A stretch of 64,000 bases of DNA from Streptomyces canus 299MFChir4.1 (GTDB lineage Bacteria > Actinomycetota > Actinomycetes > Streptomycetales > Streptomycetaceae), in the NCBI RefSeq assembly GCF_000383615.1, contig NZ_KB911585.1, positions 282,939 to 346,938 of the forward strand, read 5' to 3'. The notes beneath the pieces are model-generated. The model had not been told where the DNA came from, did no database searches, and worked only from the letters and a program-made list of their open reading frames with translations. The first letter of the stretch is position 1; the number at the start of each line of letters is the position of its first letter. Shown in pieces: positions 16,358 through 25,297 of this stretch. The position numbers were made by a program, and so were the translations under genes.

Positions 16358-18295
16358 TCAGTGCCGTGGCGGCGCCGACAAGCGGTACAGCCGCAGCGCG
16401 AGCTGGATCTCCAACGCTCGGGAAGGGCTCTGCCAGTCCTCGCCGAGCAGACGGCCCACGCGCTCCAGGCGCTGGGCGACGGTGTTCACGTGGACGTGCA
16501 GCTCGTCCTTGGTGCGGGCCGGGCTCATCCCGCAAGCGAAGTAGGCGTCCAGGGTGCGCAGGAGGTCGGTGCCCCGCCGCTCGTCATAGGCGACCACCTG
16601 GCCGATGGTCCGCTCGACGAAGCCCGCGATGTCCCGGTCACCGGCCAGCAGAAGCCCGAGGAAGCCGAAGTCCTCGGCGGCCGCGCCGTCCCCCGAGCGG
16701 CCCAGAAGGCGCAGCGCGTCGAGGCAGCGGCGGCCCTCCTCGTAGGCGGCGGCCACGGCGTCCAGGTGGGCCACGAGGTCGCGGACCGGGGCGGAGGCGC
16801 CGACGGTCACCGCCTCGTGGACGGCCGTGCCGAGGTGTCCGGCGGTGCGGCGGGCCAGCTCGGTGGCCGTGTCCCCGTCGGTGAGGGGCAGCAGCAGGAC
16901 GGTGCCGCCGTCGCGGGCGGCGGCCAGACCGTGCCGGGTGGCGGCGAGGTGGGAGGCCGCGGACCACAGTCGTCTGCGGGCGGCCGCCTCCTGGTCGGCG
17001 TCGGGCGCCGGGCCGTCGAGACGGGCGGCCAGCACGACGTGGGTGGCGTCGAGGTCGGCGTCCAGCCGGGTGGCCCGCTCGCGCAGCAGACGGGGGTCGC
17101 GGTCCCGGGCGTCGAGCAGGTCGTCCAGGAGCTCGCCGCGCACTCTCTGTTCGGCCTCGGCGGCGGAACGTCTGGCCAGCAGGAGCAGCGAGGTGACCAT
17201 CGCGGCGCGCTCCAGGGTGCGCTGGTCCACCGGGTCGAGCCCGGGGTGGCCGCGCAGTACGAGGGCGCCGAGGAGTTCGCCGCCGGCGGCGACCGCGGCG
17301 ATCCAGTCGTCCCCGTGCCGTACGGCGTGGCCCTCGGCCCGGGATGCCTCCAAAGCCTCGGTGGGCGCGATCTCGGTGAACTCGACCGTGCCGTCGAGGA
17401 TCTCCGAGACGGCCGCCGCCACGTCGTGCACCCCGCCACCGCGCAGCACCAGTTCGGCGAGCCGGTCGTGGACCTCTGAGGCGCGCTCGATCACACCGCT
17501 GTGGTCCCGGATGATCTCGTTGGCCCGCTCCAGTTCGGTCAGGGCCGAGCGGGTCTCCGTGAGCAGGTTCGCGGTGTCGATGGCGGCCGCGGCCAGCGCG
17601 GCGAACGACCCGAGGAGCGCGATCTGCTCCCGCTCGAAGACCCGGGCACGCCGGTCCGCCGCGAACAGCACGCCGATGACGTGGTGCCCCAGCGTCAGCG
17701 GTACGCCGAGGATGGCGACCAGGCCCTCGTCCCGGACACCCGAGTCGATGGTGAGGGTGTGCTGGAAGCGGTCGTCCTTGAAGTAGTCGTCGGTGACGTA
17801 GGGGCGGGCGGTCTGGGCGACCAGTCCGCCGAGCCCCTCGCCCATCCCGAGCCGCAGCTGCTGGAAGCGGGCCGCGACCGAGCCCTCGGTGACCCGCATG
17901 TAGGTGTCGCCCCGCACCGGGTCGTGCAGGCTGAGATAGGCCACATCGGTGCCGAGCAGGGAGCGGGCGCGCTGCACGATGGCCCGCAGCACCGCGTCCA
18001 GGTCCCGGAGCCCGGCCAGGTCGTGGGCGGTCTCGAACAGGGCGGACAGCTCGGCCTCCCGCCGGCGCCGGCCCTCCAGCTCGGAGCGCACGCGCAGGGC
18101 GACCGCCTTGGCCTCTTCCAGCGCGGCGATCCGCTCGGCCGGCCTTCCCTCGGCGCGGGCGATCAGCACGGGCTGTTCGTAGGCGTCGGCGGACGCGCCC
18201 CTGGCCAGCAGTTCGAGGAAGGGTGCCTCGGCGCTGCCGGCGGGGCGCACGACGGACTGCGGGTGATCGCTGGACATGCCCCCAGGATTGCTCAT
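16358..18295 (-). CDS. GAF-domain transcriptional regulator with PucR-type HTH
   Basis: This is a 645-aa regulator. A GAF sensor spans roughly residues 80-240 (ELSALFETAHDLAGLRDLDA onward), followed by a coiled segment and a CdaR/PucR-like region. The C-terminal helix-turn-helix (MSPARTKDELHVHVNTVAQR) is the PucR HTH_30 type. Such proteins commonly activate nearby catabolic genes. The neighbours are 3-hydroxybutyrate dehydrogenase, on the same strand 48 nt upstream, and the convergent MHS transporter. The start could be residue 1 (18295) or the internal ATG at 18277; neither has a strong ribosome site. Confidence 0.88.
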   Translation of the reverse strand: MSNPGGMSSDHPQSVVRPAGSAEAPFLELLARGASADAYEQPVLIARAEGRPAERIAALEEAKAVALRVRSELEGRRRREAELSALFETAHDLAGLRDLDAVLRAIVQRARSLLGTDVAYLSLHDPVRGDTYMRVTEGSVAARFQQLRLGMGEGLGGLVAQTARPYVTDDYFKDDRFQHTLTIDSGVRDEGLVAILGVPLTLGHHVIGVLFAADRRARVFEREQIALLGSFAALAAAAIDTANLLTETRSALTELERANEIIRDHSGVIERASEVHDRLAELVLRGGGVHDVAAAVSEILDGTVEFTEIAPTEALEASRAEGHAVRHGDDWIAAVAAGGELLGALVLRGHPGLDPVDQRTLERAAMVTSLLLLARRSAAEAEQRVRGELLDDLLDARDRDPRLLRERATRLDADLDATHVVLAARLDGPAPDADQEAAARRRLWSAASHLAATRHGLAAARDGGTVLLLPLTDGDTATELARRTAGHLGTAVHEAVTVGASAPVRDLVAHLDAVAAAYEEGRRCLDALRLLGRSGDGAAAEDFGFLGLLLAGDRDIAGFVERTIGQVVAYDERRGTDLLRTLDAYFACGMSPARTKDELHVHVNTVAQRLERVGRLLGEDWQSPSRALEIQLALRLYRLSAPPRH

Positions 18296-18343
18296 CGCAC
18301 GCTCACCCCGTCAGGCCTGTGGAAAACTCCTGTCCGGTGCCGT

Positions 18344-19144
18344 TCAGTGCGCGGTCCAGCCGCCGTCGAGGACGAGTGACGTACCGGTGACGAAGGAGGC
18401 GTGCGGGCCGCACAGGTAGGCCACGGCCTCGGCGACCTCCTCCGGCTCGATGAGCCGCTTGAGCGCGCTGTCCTGGAGCAGCACCTCGGACACCACCCGC
18501 TCCTCGGGGATGCCGTGCGCCCGGGCCTGGTCGGTGATCTGCCGCTCGACCAGTGGGGTGCGCACATAGGCGGGGTTCACACAGTTCGAGGTCACGCCGT
18601 GGGGGGCGCCTTCGAGGGCGGCCGTCTTGGACAGACCCTCCAGACCGTGTTTGGCGGCCACATAGGCCGCCTTGTAGGCCGAGGCGCGCAGGCCGTGCAC
18701 CGAGGAGACGTTGACGATCCGCCCCCACCCCTGTCCGTACATGTGCGGCAGGGCGCCGCGGATCAGACGGAACGGTGCCTCCAGCATCACGGTGAGCACC
18801 GTGTGGAACACCTCGGGCGGGAACTCCTCGATGGGGCGTACCAGTTGGATGCCGGCGTTGTTGACGAGGACGTCGGTGCCCGCCGCGGCGTGCTCGGCGG
18901 CGTCCAGGTCGGTGAGGTCGAGGACGTACGGTTCGACGGTGCCCGCCAGCCCCGTGGCCCGCTCGGCGAGCGTGTCCAGGCCGGCCGCGTCCCGGTCGAC
19001 CGCTCTCACCTTGGCCCCGGCTGCCGCGAGCCGCAGCGCGCAGGCACGGCCGATGCCCCCGGCGGCGCCGGTGACGAGGGCGGTGCGGCCGCCGAGGTCG
19101 AGTGCGGGGGCGTGGGGGCCCTGGTGGGCGCTGCTGCTGGTCAT
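18344..19144 (-). CDS. 3-hydroxybutyrate dehydrogenase (SDR)
   Basis: The 266-aa short-chain dehydrogenase has the NAD loop TGAAGGIG near residue 25, NNAG, the catalytic serine in NVSSVHG and YVAAK. VHGLRASAYKAAYVAAKHGL and the C-terminal FVTGTSLVLDGGW follow the pattern of D-3-hydroxybutyrate dehydrogenases, which oxidise 3-hydroxybutyrate to acetoacetate during polyhydroxybutyrate or ketone-body use. It precedes the GAF/PucR regulator. Another SDR specificity cannot be excluded. Confidence 0.8.
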   Translation of the reverse strand: MTSSSAHQGPHAPALDLGGRTALVTGAAGGIGRACALRLAAAGAKVRAVDRDAAGLDTLAERATGLAGTVEPYVLDLTDLDAAEHAAAGTDVLVNNAGIQLVRPIEEFPPEVFHTVLTVMLEAPFRLIRGALPHMYGQGWGRIVNVSSVHGLRASAYKAAYVAAKHGLEGLSKTAALEGAPHGVTSNCVNPAYVRTPLVERQITDQARAHGIPEERVVSEVLLQDSALKRLIEPEEVAEAVAYLCGPHASFVTGTSLVLDGGWTAH

Positions 19145-19198
19145 GTTCCGACCCTAGGCAGCGCCCGACCCTGACCACATGTGGTTAGGGCCCATACT

Positions 19199-19678
19199 TC
19201 ACTTGGAACTCGTGGGGTCGAACCATGTGGGTGCGTCCATCAGCGCTTGCTTGATCCGCAACATCCCGAACTCGTTCAGCTCCGGCAGGGCGTCCACCGC
19301 GAACCAGCCCACCTCGAGAGACTCGTCGTCGTTCACCCGGGCCTCGCCGCCGACCGCCCGGCAGCGGAACGCGATGTCCATGTACTGGCAGATGTCGCCG
19401 TTGTCGTACGTCACGGGCCTGAGCGCCTGGACCACGACGACCCGCTCGACGACGCAGTGCACACCCGTCTCCTCCTCGACCTCCCGCACCGCGCAGGCCG
19501 CGGGCTGCTCCCCTGGTTCCGGGATGCCGCCGAGCAGCGACCACTTGCCATTGTCCGAGCGGCGGTTGAGCAGCACTCTGCCCTCGTCGTCGAAGACGAC
19601 GGCGCTGACGCCGGGGAGCCAGAGGTGGTCGTGGCCGATGGAACGCCGCAGGGTGCGGATGAAGTCAGGAGTAGCCAT
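19199..19678 (-). CDS. NUDIX hydrolase
   Basis: This 159-aa protein has a complete NUDIX box, GGIPEPGEQPAACAVREVEEE followed by TGV. The box fits GX5EX7REUXEEXGU and binds the metal that drives hydrolysis of a nucleoside-diphosphate linkage. The N-terminal segment WLPGVSAVVFDDEGRVLL is the usual first strand pair. The substrate is unknown. It stands alone between two minus-strand genes. Confidence 0.9.
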   Translation of the reverse strand: MATPDFIRTLRRSIGHDHLWLPGVSAVVFDDEGRVLLNRRSDNGKWSLLGGIPEPGEQPAACAVREVEEETGVHCVVERVVVVQALRPVTYDNGDICQYMDIAFRCRAVGGEARVNDDESLEVGWFAVDALPELNEFGMLRIKQALMDAPTWFDPTSSK

Positions 19679-19745
19679 GCCTCGACCCTAACGGGCCGCC
19701 TTCATGGCTCAAGTGATCTTTCCGGGACGTACGGCCTACGTGCGC

Positions 19746-21359
19746 CTACGCGCCTTCGGCGCGACGCGTGCGCACTCCGGCGCCGACGGCCCAGCCGAGC
19801 CCGCCCGCGGCGACCAGCACCAGAGCCATCTCCGGCAGGATGCCGAGCCGGGTCGCCGGGGTCTGCGTCGACCTCAGCGGCACCTTCTGCACCAGCGAGT
19901 CGGCCACGAACATGCCGGTCCTCTGGGTGATCCGCCCGTCCGGCATGATGATCGCGCTGACGCCGCTGGTCACCGGCACCGTGACGGTCCGGCTGTGCTC
20001 CACGGCGCGCACCCGGGACATCGCGAGCTGCTGGTAGGTCATCTCGCTGCGGTCGAAGGTCGCGTTGTTGCTGGGCACGGAGATCAGCTGCGCGCCGTCG
20101 GTCACCTCGGAGCGCACGGCCCAGTCGAACGCGGCCTCGTAGCAGGTGACCAGGCCGACCTTGGCGTTGGCCATCTGGAAGACGCCCGGCTTGCTGCCCC
20201 GGCTGAAGTCCTGGCGGACCATGGAGGTCCAGTTCTTGTTGATCGCTCCGACGAGCCCCCGCAGCGGAAGGTACTCGCCGAACGGCTGGATCTGCCGCTT
20301 GTCGTAGGTGTCGGTGGGTCCCTTGACCGGGTCCCACAGGATCTGCTCGTTGTAGAGCTTGCCGTCCCGCTCGACGACGCCGCCCACGGAGATCGGTGCG
20401 TCGATGGCCTTGGCCGCCTGTTCGATGACGACGGCCGCGGTCGCGTCGGCGAAGGGGTCGACGTCCGAGGAGTTCTCCGGCCACAGCACGATGTCGGGCC
20501 TGTCGACCTTGCCGGCCTTCACCTCGGCGGCCAGCCGCTCGGTCTCGCGCGCGTGGTAGTCGAGCACGGCCCGCCGCTGGGCGTTGAACTCCAGGCCCGC
20601 GCGCGGCACGTTGCCCTGGATGGCGGCGACGGTCACGGTGCCGTCCTCGGCCTTGTCGCTCACCAGCGTCCGGGCCGCGAGTGCCCCGACCACCGGCACG
20701 GCCACGCTCAGCAGGGCCACGGCCGCGGCGGGCCGCCGTACGGCACCGGTGCCCCGCCGCTCGACGACCAGCCGCACGATTTCGTACAGGCCGAAGCCGC
20801 ACAGGACGACGCCGAAGCCCAGGACGGGCGTACCGCCCACCGCGGCGAGCGGCAGGAAGACACCGTCGGCCTGCCCGAACGCGATCTTGCCCCAGGGGAA
20901 GCCGTGGAACGGCGCACGCGCGCGTGCCGCTTCTCCGGCGATCCACACCGCGGCCGCCCACACCGGCGCACCGGGCAGCTTGGAGACGGCGGCGATGCCC
21001 ACGCCCACCAGCGCGACGAAGATCGCCTCGATCGCCACCAGGGCGAGCCAGGGCCCGGCACCCACCTCGACGCCGGTCCACACCAGCAGCGGCAGCAGAA
21101 AGCCCAGGCCGAAGAGGTAACCGAGACCGAAGGCCGCCTTCCAGCCACGGCCGCGCAGCACCCAGCCGAAGACGGCGAAGGCGGGCAGGGCCAGCCACCA
21201 CAGGGTGCGGGGCGGGAAACTGACGTAGAGCAGCACTCCGGAGAGCGCCGCGGCTGCGGCCGGGACAAGACGGCGGAGCCGGACGGCCCAGCGGGAGGCG
21301 GGCGCGGACTGCGGTTCCAGCCGGTCCGACTCGTCCACGGAAGTTGCGGTGACGGTCAC
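19746..21359 (-). CDS. lnt: apolipoprotein N-acyltransferase
   Basis: Lnt adds the third acyl chain to lipoproteins at the membrane. The protein (537 aa from the GTG at 21359) has an N-terminal multi-span membrane part and a nitrilase-like periplasmic domain. The catalytic triad is visible: E in VLWPENSS, K in YDKRQIQPFGEYLP, C in VTCYEAAF. The upstream in-frame ATG (21464) would add 35 residues of low-complexity sequence with no recognisable fold, so the later GTG is preferred, though its ribosome site is weak. Confidence 0.9.
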   Translation of the reverse strand: MTVTATSVDESDRLEPQSAPASRWAVRLRRLVPAAAAALSGVLLYVSFPPRTLWWLALPAFAVFGWVLRGRGWKAAFGLGYLFGLGFLLPLLVWTGVEVGAGPWLALVAIEAIFVALVGVGIAAVSKLPGAPVWAAAVWIAGEAARARAPFHGFPWGKIAFGQADGVFLPLAAVGGTPVLGFGVVLCGFGLYEIVRLVVERRGTGAVRRPAAAVALLSVAVPVVGALAARTLVSDKAEDGTVTVAAIQGNVPRAGLEFNAQRRAVLDYHARETERLAAEVKAGKVDRPDIVLWPENSSDVDPFADATAAVVIEQAAKAIDAPISVGGVVERDGKLYNEQILWDPVKGPTDTYDKRQIQPFGEYLPLRGLVGAINKNWTSMVRQDFSRGSKPGVFQMANAKVGLVTCYEAAFDWAVRSEVTDGAQLISVPSNNATFDRSEMTYQQLAMSRVRAVEHSRTVTVPVTSGVSAIIMPDGRITQRTGMFVADSLVQKVPLRSTQTPATRLGILPEMALVLVAAGGLGWAVGAGVRTRRAEGA

Positions 21360-21586
21360 TCCGGGAGTGTACGGCGGTTGACCTCGGCGTCCACAGCGCG
21401 GTCCGCCCGGTGACCGTGACGCCGCCCACGCGCCGCGCCGGAAGATCCCGCACAACTCGTCCACAAATCGTCCATCAGCCGTTACGGTGTGCCGGAGTCC
21501 CTGTCGTACGGGCCGTCGGCGGCCGGGCGGCGGGGGCCACAGGTCGGGGGACCGGGGTTTCGGGGGGCGGGGTGGGTTCCACGGGG

Positions 21587-22615
21587 ATGACGTCTGTGGC
21601 CGGGTCCGAGAAGGACGGCGACAGACGAAACGTTTCTGACGGGGTGGGCGTCCTGGTGCTCGGCGCCTGTGCCGGCTGGTCGCTGATCACAGCGGCCGCG
21701 CACGACGGTCGTCCGGAGGGGGTGCTGCTCGCCCTGCTGGCCGTCGCCGCGGGATACGCCGCCGGCCGGATCTCGGGGGCGCTGCTGCCGGTCGCCGCTC
21801 CGTGCGCCGCCGCGCTGACCGGAGTGGCCCTGGCAGCCGGGCTCCCCCGTCTCACGCCCGGACCGGAGATCGTCGGACCCCTGGGTCACGCGGGCGCCAC
21901 GGCCGCCCTGCTGACACTCGCCACCGGTGCCGCGTGCTGCGCCGCCTGGACCACTGCCTCCCCCACCTTCCGCGTCCTGCTGCGGCTGCTGGCCGCCGGT
22001 ATCGTGGTGGCCGCGGCCGCCCTGGATTCGGTGTCCGGGCTGGTCACCTGTGCGGCGGTGCTGCTGTCCTCGCTCGCCGCGGGGCGGACGCGCCACCGCG
22101 GCCCGGGCCTCGCCGTTCTCGCCCTCGCCGCGACCGCGGCGACCGGCCTGACCTGGGCGGTGGCCGGGAACGCGGTGCCGGACGGGCTCACCGAGTCGCT
22201 GCGCGGCCGACTCACCCCGCACCGGATAGAGCTGTGGCACGACGCCCTCCACCTGGCCCGCGAGGACACCGCCCTCGGTGTGGGTCCGGGCCGCTTCGGG
22301 GAGCTCAGTACGACGGCGGCCCAGTCCCTGGCCCCCGACGGGAAACCGCACTCCGCACCGCTTCAGATGGCCGCCGAGCAGGGGGTGATCGGAACGCTGC
22401 TGCTGGCCGCGGCCTTCTGCTGGCTGCTGTACGCGCTGTGGCGCTCTCCCCGTCCCACGCCGGTCGTCCTCACCGCGGCCGCGGCCCTGACGGTACTGGC
22501 GGCGATCGCCGCGGTGGGCAACGCGCTGAGCTTCACCATGGTGTCGGTGGGCGTCGGGCTTCTGGCGGGCCTGGCGACGGCCCACCCGCTGACCGACGAA
22601 CCGGCCCGGAAGTGA
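21587..22615 (+). CDS. O-antigen ligase-like polytopic membrane protein
   Basis: This 342-aa protein is mainly hydrophobic with about nine or ten membrane spans. A soluble loop contains RIELWHDALHLAREDTALGV and GPGRFGE, which resembles the WzyC/WaaL domain of O-antigen ligases and polymerases. Streptomyces lacks lipopolysaccharide, so relatives probably act on another cell-surface glycan or lipid-linked sugar. The ATG at 21587 follows a G-rich stretch. It is divergent from lnt and convergent with a small PH-like membrane protein. The family is recognised; the reaction is not known. Confidence 0.7.
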   Translation: MTSVAGSEKDGDRRNVSDGVGVLVLGACAGWSLITAAAHDGRPEGVLLALLAVAAGYAAGRISGALLPVAAPCAAALTGVALAAGLPRLTPGPEIVGPLGHAGATAALLTLATGAACCAAWTTASPTFRVLLRLLAAGIVVAAAALDSVSGLVTCAAVLLSSLAAGRTRHRGPGLAVLALAATAATGLTWAVAGNAVPDGLTESLRGRLTPHRIELWHDALHLAREDTALGVGPGRFGELSTTAAQSLAPDGKPHSAPLQMAAEQGVIGTLLLAAAFCWLLYALWRSPRPTPVVLTAAAALTVLAAIAAVGNALSFTMVSVGVGLLAGLATAHPLTDEPARK

Positions 22616-22630
22616 CCGGTCGGCCCGGTC

Positions 22631-23179
22631 TCAGCGTCGCGGACCCGGAGCCCTCGGCCGCAGCCGGTCGCGGATGATGCGTACGGCGGACTCCGCGTCG
22701 TCCACCGTGACCGTGAACGTATGGCCGTCCCACAGTTGGAGGACCACACCCTCACCACGGCGTACGACGACGGCGGTCCCCTTCTCGGGGCGCCAGCGAT
22801 AGCCCCAGCCGCCCCACTGCCGCGGGTTGACGTGCGGGACGAACTCGGCTCCGGCGACATGGGCGAGCGGGATGCGGCGGCGCGGCACACCGATGTGGCC
22901 GCAGCGCACTTCCAGGGAGTCCATGTCGACCTTGAGGGCGACATGGACGAAGGCGAGCGTGAGGAAGAGGACCAGCAGTCCGGCCGCGATGCAGCCGACC
23001 ACGGACATGACCAGCGGAACCACGCCTGAGGTCCACGCCGAGTCGACCGCGAGCTCGACGCCGAGCGCCACGATCGCGGCACCGCCGAGCGCCAGCAGCC
23101 ACTGGATCCGGTTGGAGGCGCGGCCGGTCCAGACGTCGGTGTGGTGCGAGGAGTGCTCGCCGTGGAGGTGGTCCCTCAT
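22631..23179 (-). CDS. small membrane protein with PH-like domain
   Basis: This 182-aa protein starts with a histidine-rich leader. Two hydrophobic spans follow (WLLALGGAAIVALGVELAV and VVPLVMSVVGCIAAGLLVLF), then a cytoplasmic C-terminal half that looks like a bacterial PH-like beta domain. The role is unknown. The ATG at 23179 has no clear ribosome site. It is 89 nt after the racemase-like gene on the same strand. Confidence 0.7.
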   Translation of the reverse strand: MRDHLHGEHSSHHTDVWTGRASNRIQWLLALGGAAIVALGVELAVDSAWTSGVVPLVMSVVGCIAAGLLVLFLTLAFVHVALKVDMDSLEVRCGHIGVPRRRIPLAHVAGAEFVPHVNPRQWGGWGYRWRPEKGTAVVVRRGEGVVLQLWDGHTFTVTVDDAESAVRIIRDRLRPRAPGPRR

Positions 23180-23268
23180 GTCTATGAGGTTACTCAGGTT
23201 TCCCCGTGCGGCTACCTCGTCGCGCAGAGTAACTGCTCCGGGCAGGGCTTTCCGGCCGTCCGCGGCGG

Positions 23269-24057
23269 TCAGCGGGCGGGCGTGGCCGACCGCAGGAGCC
23301 GGCCCTCCGCGTAGGCCAGGGCGGGGGCGGGCAGGGCGGCGCCCTCGCGCCCGCTCAGCAGCACGGTGAGGGTGCCGGTGGCCGCGGCCTCGGGCGCGGG
23401 CTGCTCGCCGATCCGGCGCAGTGCCTGGGCGGCGACCGCTCCGGCGGAGCCGTGCAGGACGAGCGGCGGACGGCCGGGGCGCTGTACGGCGGCGCGGATG
23501 CGCTCGGCGACCAGTTCGTAGTGGGTGCAGCCCAGGACGACGGTCGTCACGTCCTCGGGGGTCAAAGCGGCGGCCGCGGCGACGGCGGCGTCGATGGCGG
23601 CCTCGTCGGCGTGCTCCACCGCCTCGGCGAGACCGTGGCAGGGCACCTCGGTGGCCGGCACCCCGTCCGCGAACTCCTCGAGGAGACCGCGCTGGTACGG
23701 GCTGCCGGTGGTGGCGGGCGTCGCCCAGATGGCGAAGGGGCCGCCGCCGGACGCGGCGGGCTTGATCGCGGGGACGGTGCCGATGACCGGCAGATCCGGC
23801 TCCAGACGGGCGCGCAGGGCCGTCAGGGCGTGCACGGTGGCGGTGTTGCAGCCGATGATCAGGGCCTCGGGACCATGGGCGGCGGCGGCCTCGGCGAGGG
23901 TGAGCGCGCGCCCGATGATGTCGTCCGGGGTCCGGGGACCCCACGGCATGCCGTCGGGGTCGAGGGAGAGCACGACATCGGCGTCGGGGCGCAGTCGCCG
24001 TACCGCGGCGGTGGCCGCCAGCAGACCGATTCCGGAGTCCAAGAGCGCGATCTTCAC
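23269..24057 (-). CDS. aspartate/glutamate racemase family protein (MurI-like paralogue)
   Basis: The 262-aa protein has both catalytic cysteines of the family, in IIGCNTAT and LGCTHYE, and the N-terminal DSGIG loop. The segment after DSG differs from true MurI, with ALLDSGIGLLAATAAVRRL and SLDPDGMPWGP in place of the usual GG and aromatic pattern. It is therefore probably a paralogue, and the substrate amino acid is uncertain. It is divergent from the HpnB-like gene. Confidence 0.8.
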   Translation of the reverse strand: MKIALLDSGIGLLAATAAVRRLRPDADVVLSLDPDGMPWGPRTPDDIIGRALTLAEAAAAHGPEALIIGCNTATVHALTALRARLEPDLPVIGTVPAIKPAASGGGPFAIWATPATTGSPYQRGLLEEFADGVPATEVPCHGLAEAVEHADEAAIDAAVAAAAALTPEDVTTVVLGCTHYELVAERIRAAVQRPGRPPLVLHGSAGAVAAQALRRIGEQPAPEAAATGTLTVLLSGREGAALPAPALAYAEGRLLRSATPAR

Positions 24058-24114
24058 CCGGCCACGATAGACGATGAGCCCTTGGAGGCCGGTTCCGTGG
24101 GGCAGACTGCGCGC

Positions 24115-25293
24115 GTGAGCGCCATCGCGTGGACCGCCGCCCTGTCCCTCGCCGCCTGGCTGTGGCTGCTGCTCTGCCAGGGGTTCTTCTGGCGCACGGA
24201 TGTGAGACTCCCGCCGGAGCGGGAGCCGGCGGCCTGGCCGTCCGTGGCCGTGGTGGTGCCGGCTCGCGACGAGGCCGAGGTGCTGCCCGCGAGCCTTCCC
24301 TCCCTCCTGGCCCAGGACTATCCGGGGCGGGCGGAGGTCTTCCTCGTCGACGACGGCAGCACGGACGGCACCGGAGAGCTGGCACGCGAACTGGCACGCC
24401 GGGCCGGCGGACTCGCGCTGACCGTGTCCTCACCGGGTGAGCCGCCGTCGGGGTGGACGGGCAAGCTGTGGGCCGTACGCCATGGCATCGGCCTGGCACG
24501 CGCGCGTGACCCCGAGTACCTGCTGCTGACGGACGCCGACATCGCCCACGAACCGGACAGCCTGCGGCGGCTGGTCGCCGCCGCGCACGCCGGGGGCTTC
24601 GACGTCGTCTCGCAGATGGCCCGGCTGCGGGTGGAGAGCCTGTGGGAGCGGCTCGTGGTGCCGGCGTTCGTCTACTTCTTCGCGCAGCTGTATCCGTTCC
24701 GCCGGATCGGCAGAAAGGGTGCGCGCACCGCGGCCGCGGCGGGCGGCTGTGTCCTGCTGCGCGCCGAGGCCGCCGAGCGGGCGCGGATCCCGGACGCCAT
24801 CAGGCACGCCGTCATCGACGACGTGGCCCTCGCGCGGGCCGTGAAGGGCGGGGGCGGCCACATCTGGCTGGGCCTCGCCGAGCGGGTGGACAGTGTGCGC
24901 CCTTATCCCCGGCTGCACGACCTGTGGCGGATGGTGTCGCGCAGCGCGTACGCCCAGTTGCGCCACAACCCTCTTGTGCTGTTCGGAACGGTCCTCGGGC
25001 TCGCGCTGGTCTATCTGGTGCCGCCGGTCGCCGTCGTCACGGGCCTGGCTACGGGGAGCGCGGCGACCGTGATTCCCGGTGCTCTCGCGTGGCTCGTCAT
25101 GACGGGGACGTACCTCCCGATGCTCCGCTACTACCGGCAGCCGCGGTGGCTCGCTCCCCTGCTGCCGTTCACCGCGTTCCTCTATCTCCTGATGACGGTC
25201 GACTCGGCGGTGCAGCACTACCGCGGGCGCGGCGCGGCCTGGAAGGGCCGCACCTACGCGCGCCCCGACGCCGCCGTCGGCGAGGAGCGGTGA
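24115..25293 (+). CDS. HpnB-like family 2 glycosyltransferase
   Basis: This 392-aa membrane-attached GT-A glycosyltransferase has an N-terminal anchor, PSVAVVVPARDEAEVLPASL, the nucleotide-sugar motif LVDDGSTDGT, a metal-binding DAD (LLLTDADIAHE) and C-terminal spans. Its length and C-terminus resemble the hopene-associated transferase HpnB, although no hopanoid genes adjoin it. The start is a GTG. It may act on a lipid or another polyprenyl acceptor; the assignment to HpnB rests on general resemblance. Confidence 0.75.
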   Translation: MSAIAWTAALSLAAWLWLLLCQGFFWRTDVRLPPEREPAAWPSVAVVVPARDEAEVLPASLPSLLAQDYPGRAEVFLVDDGSTDGTGELARELARRAGGLALTVSSPGEPPSGWTGKLWAVRHGIGLARARDPEYLLLTDADIAHEPDSLRRLVAAAHAGGFDVVSQMARLRVESLWERLVVPAFVYFFAQLYPFRRIGRKGARTAAAAGGCVLLRAEAAERARIPDAIRHAVIDDVALARAVKGGGGHIWLGLAERVDSVRPYPRLHDLWRMVSRSAYAQLRHNPLVLFGTVLGLALVYLVPPVAVVTGLATGSAATVIPGALAWLVMTGTYLPMLRYYRQPRWLAPLLPFTAFLYLLMTVDSAVQHYRGRGAAWKGRTYARPDAAVGEER

Positions 25294-25297
25294 GGCC

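Noticed and set aside
22631..24499. A single 622-codon minus-strand gene
   Set aside because: Only the last 182 codons match a plausible protein; the rest is antisense or out of frame with the racemase-like gene.
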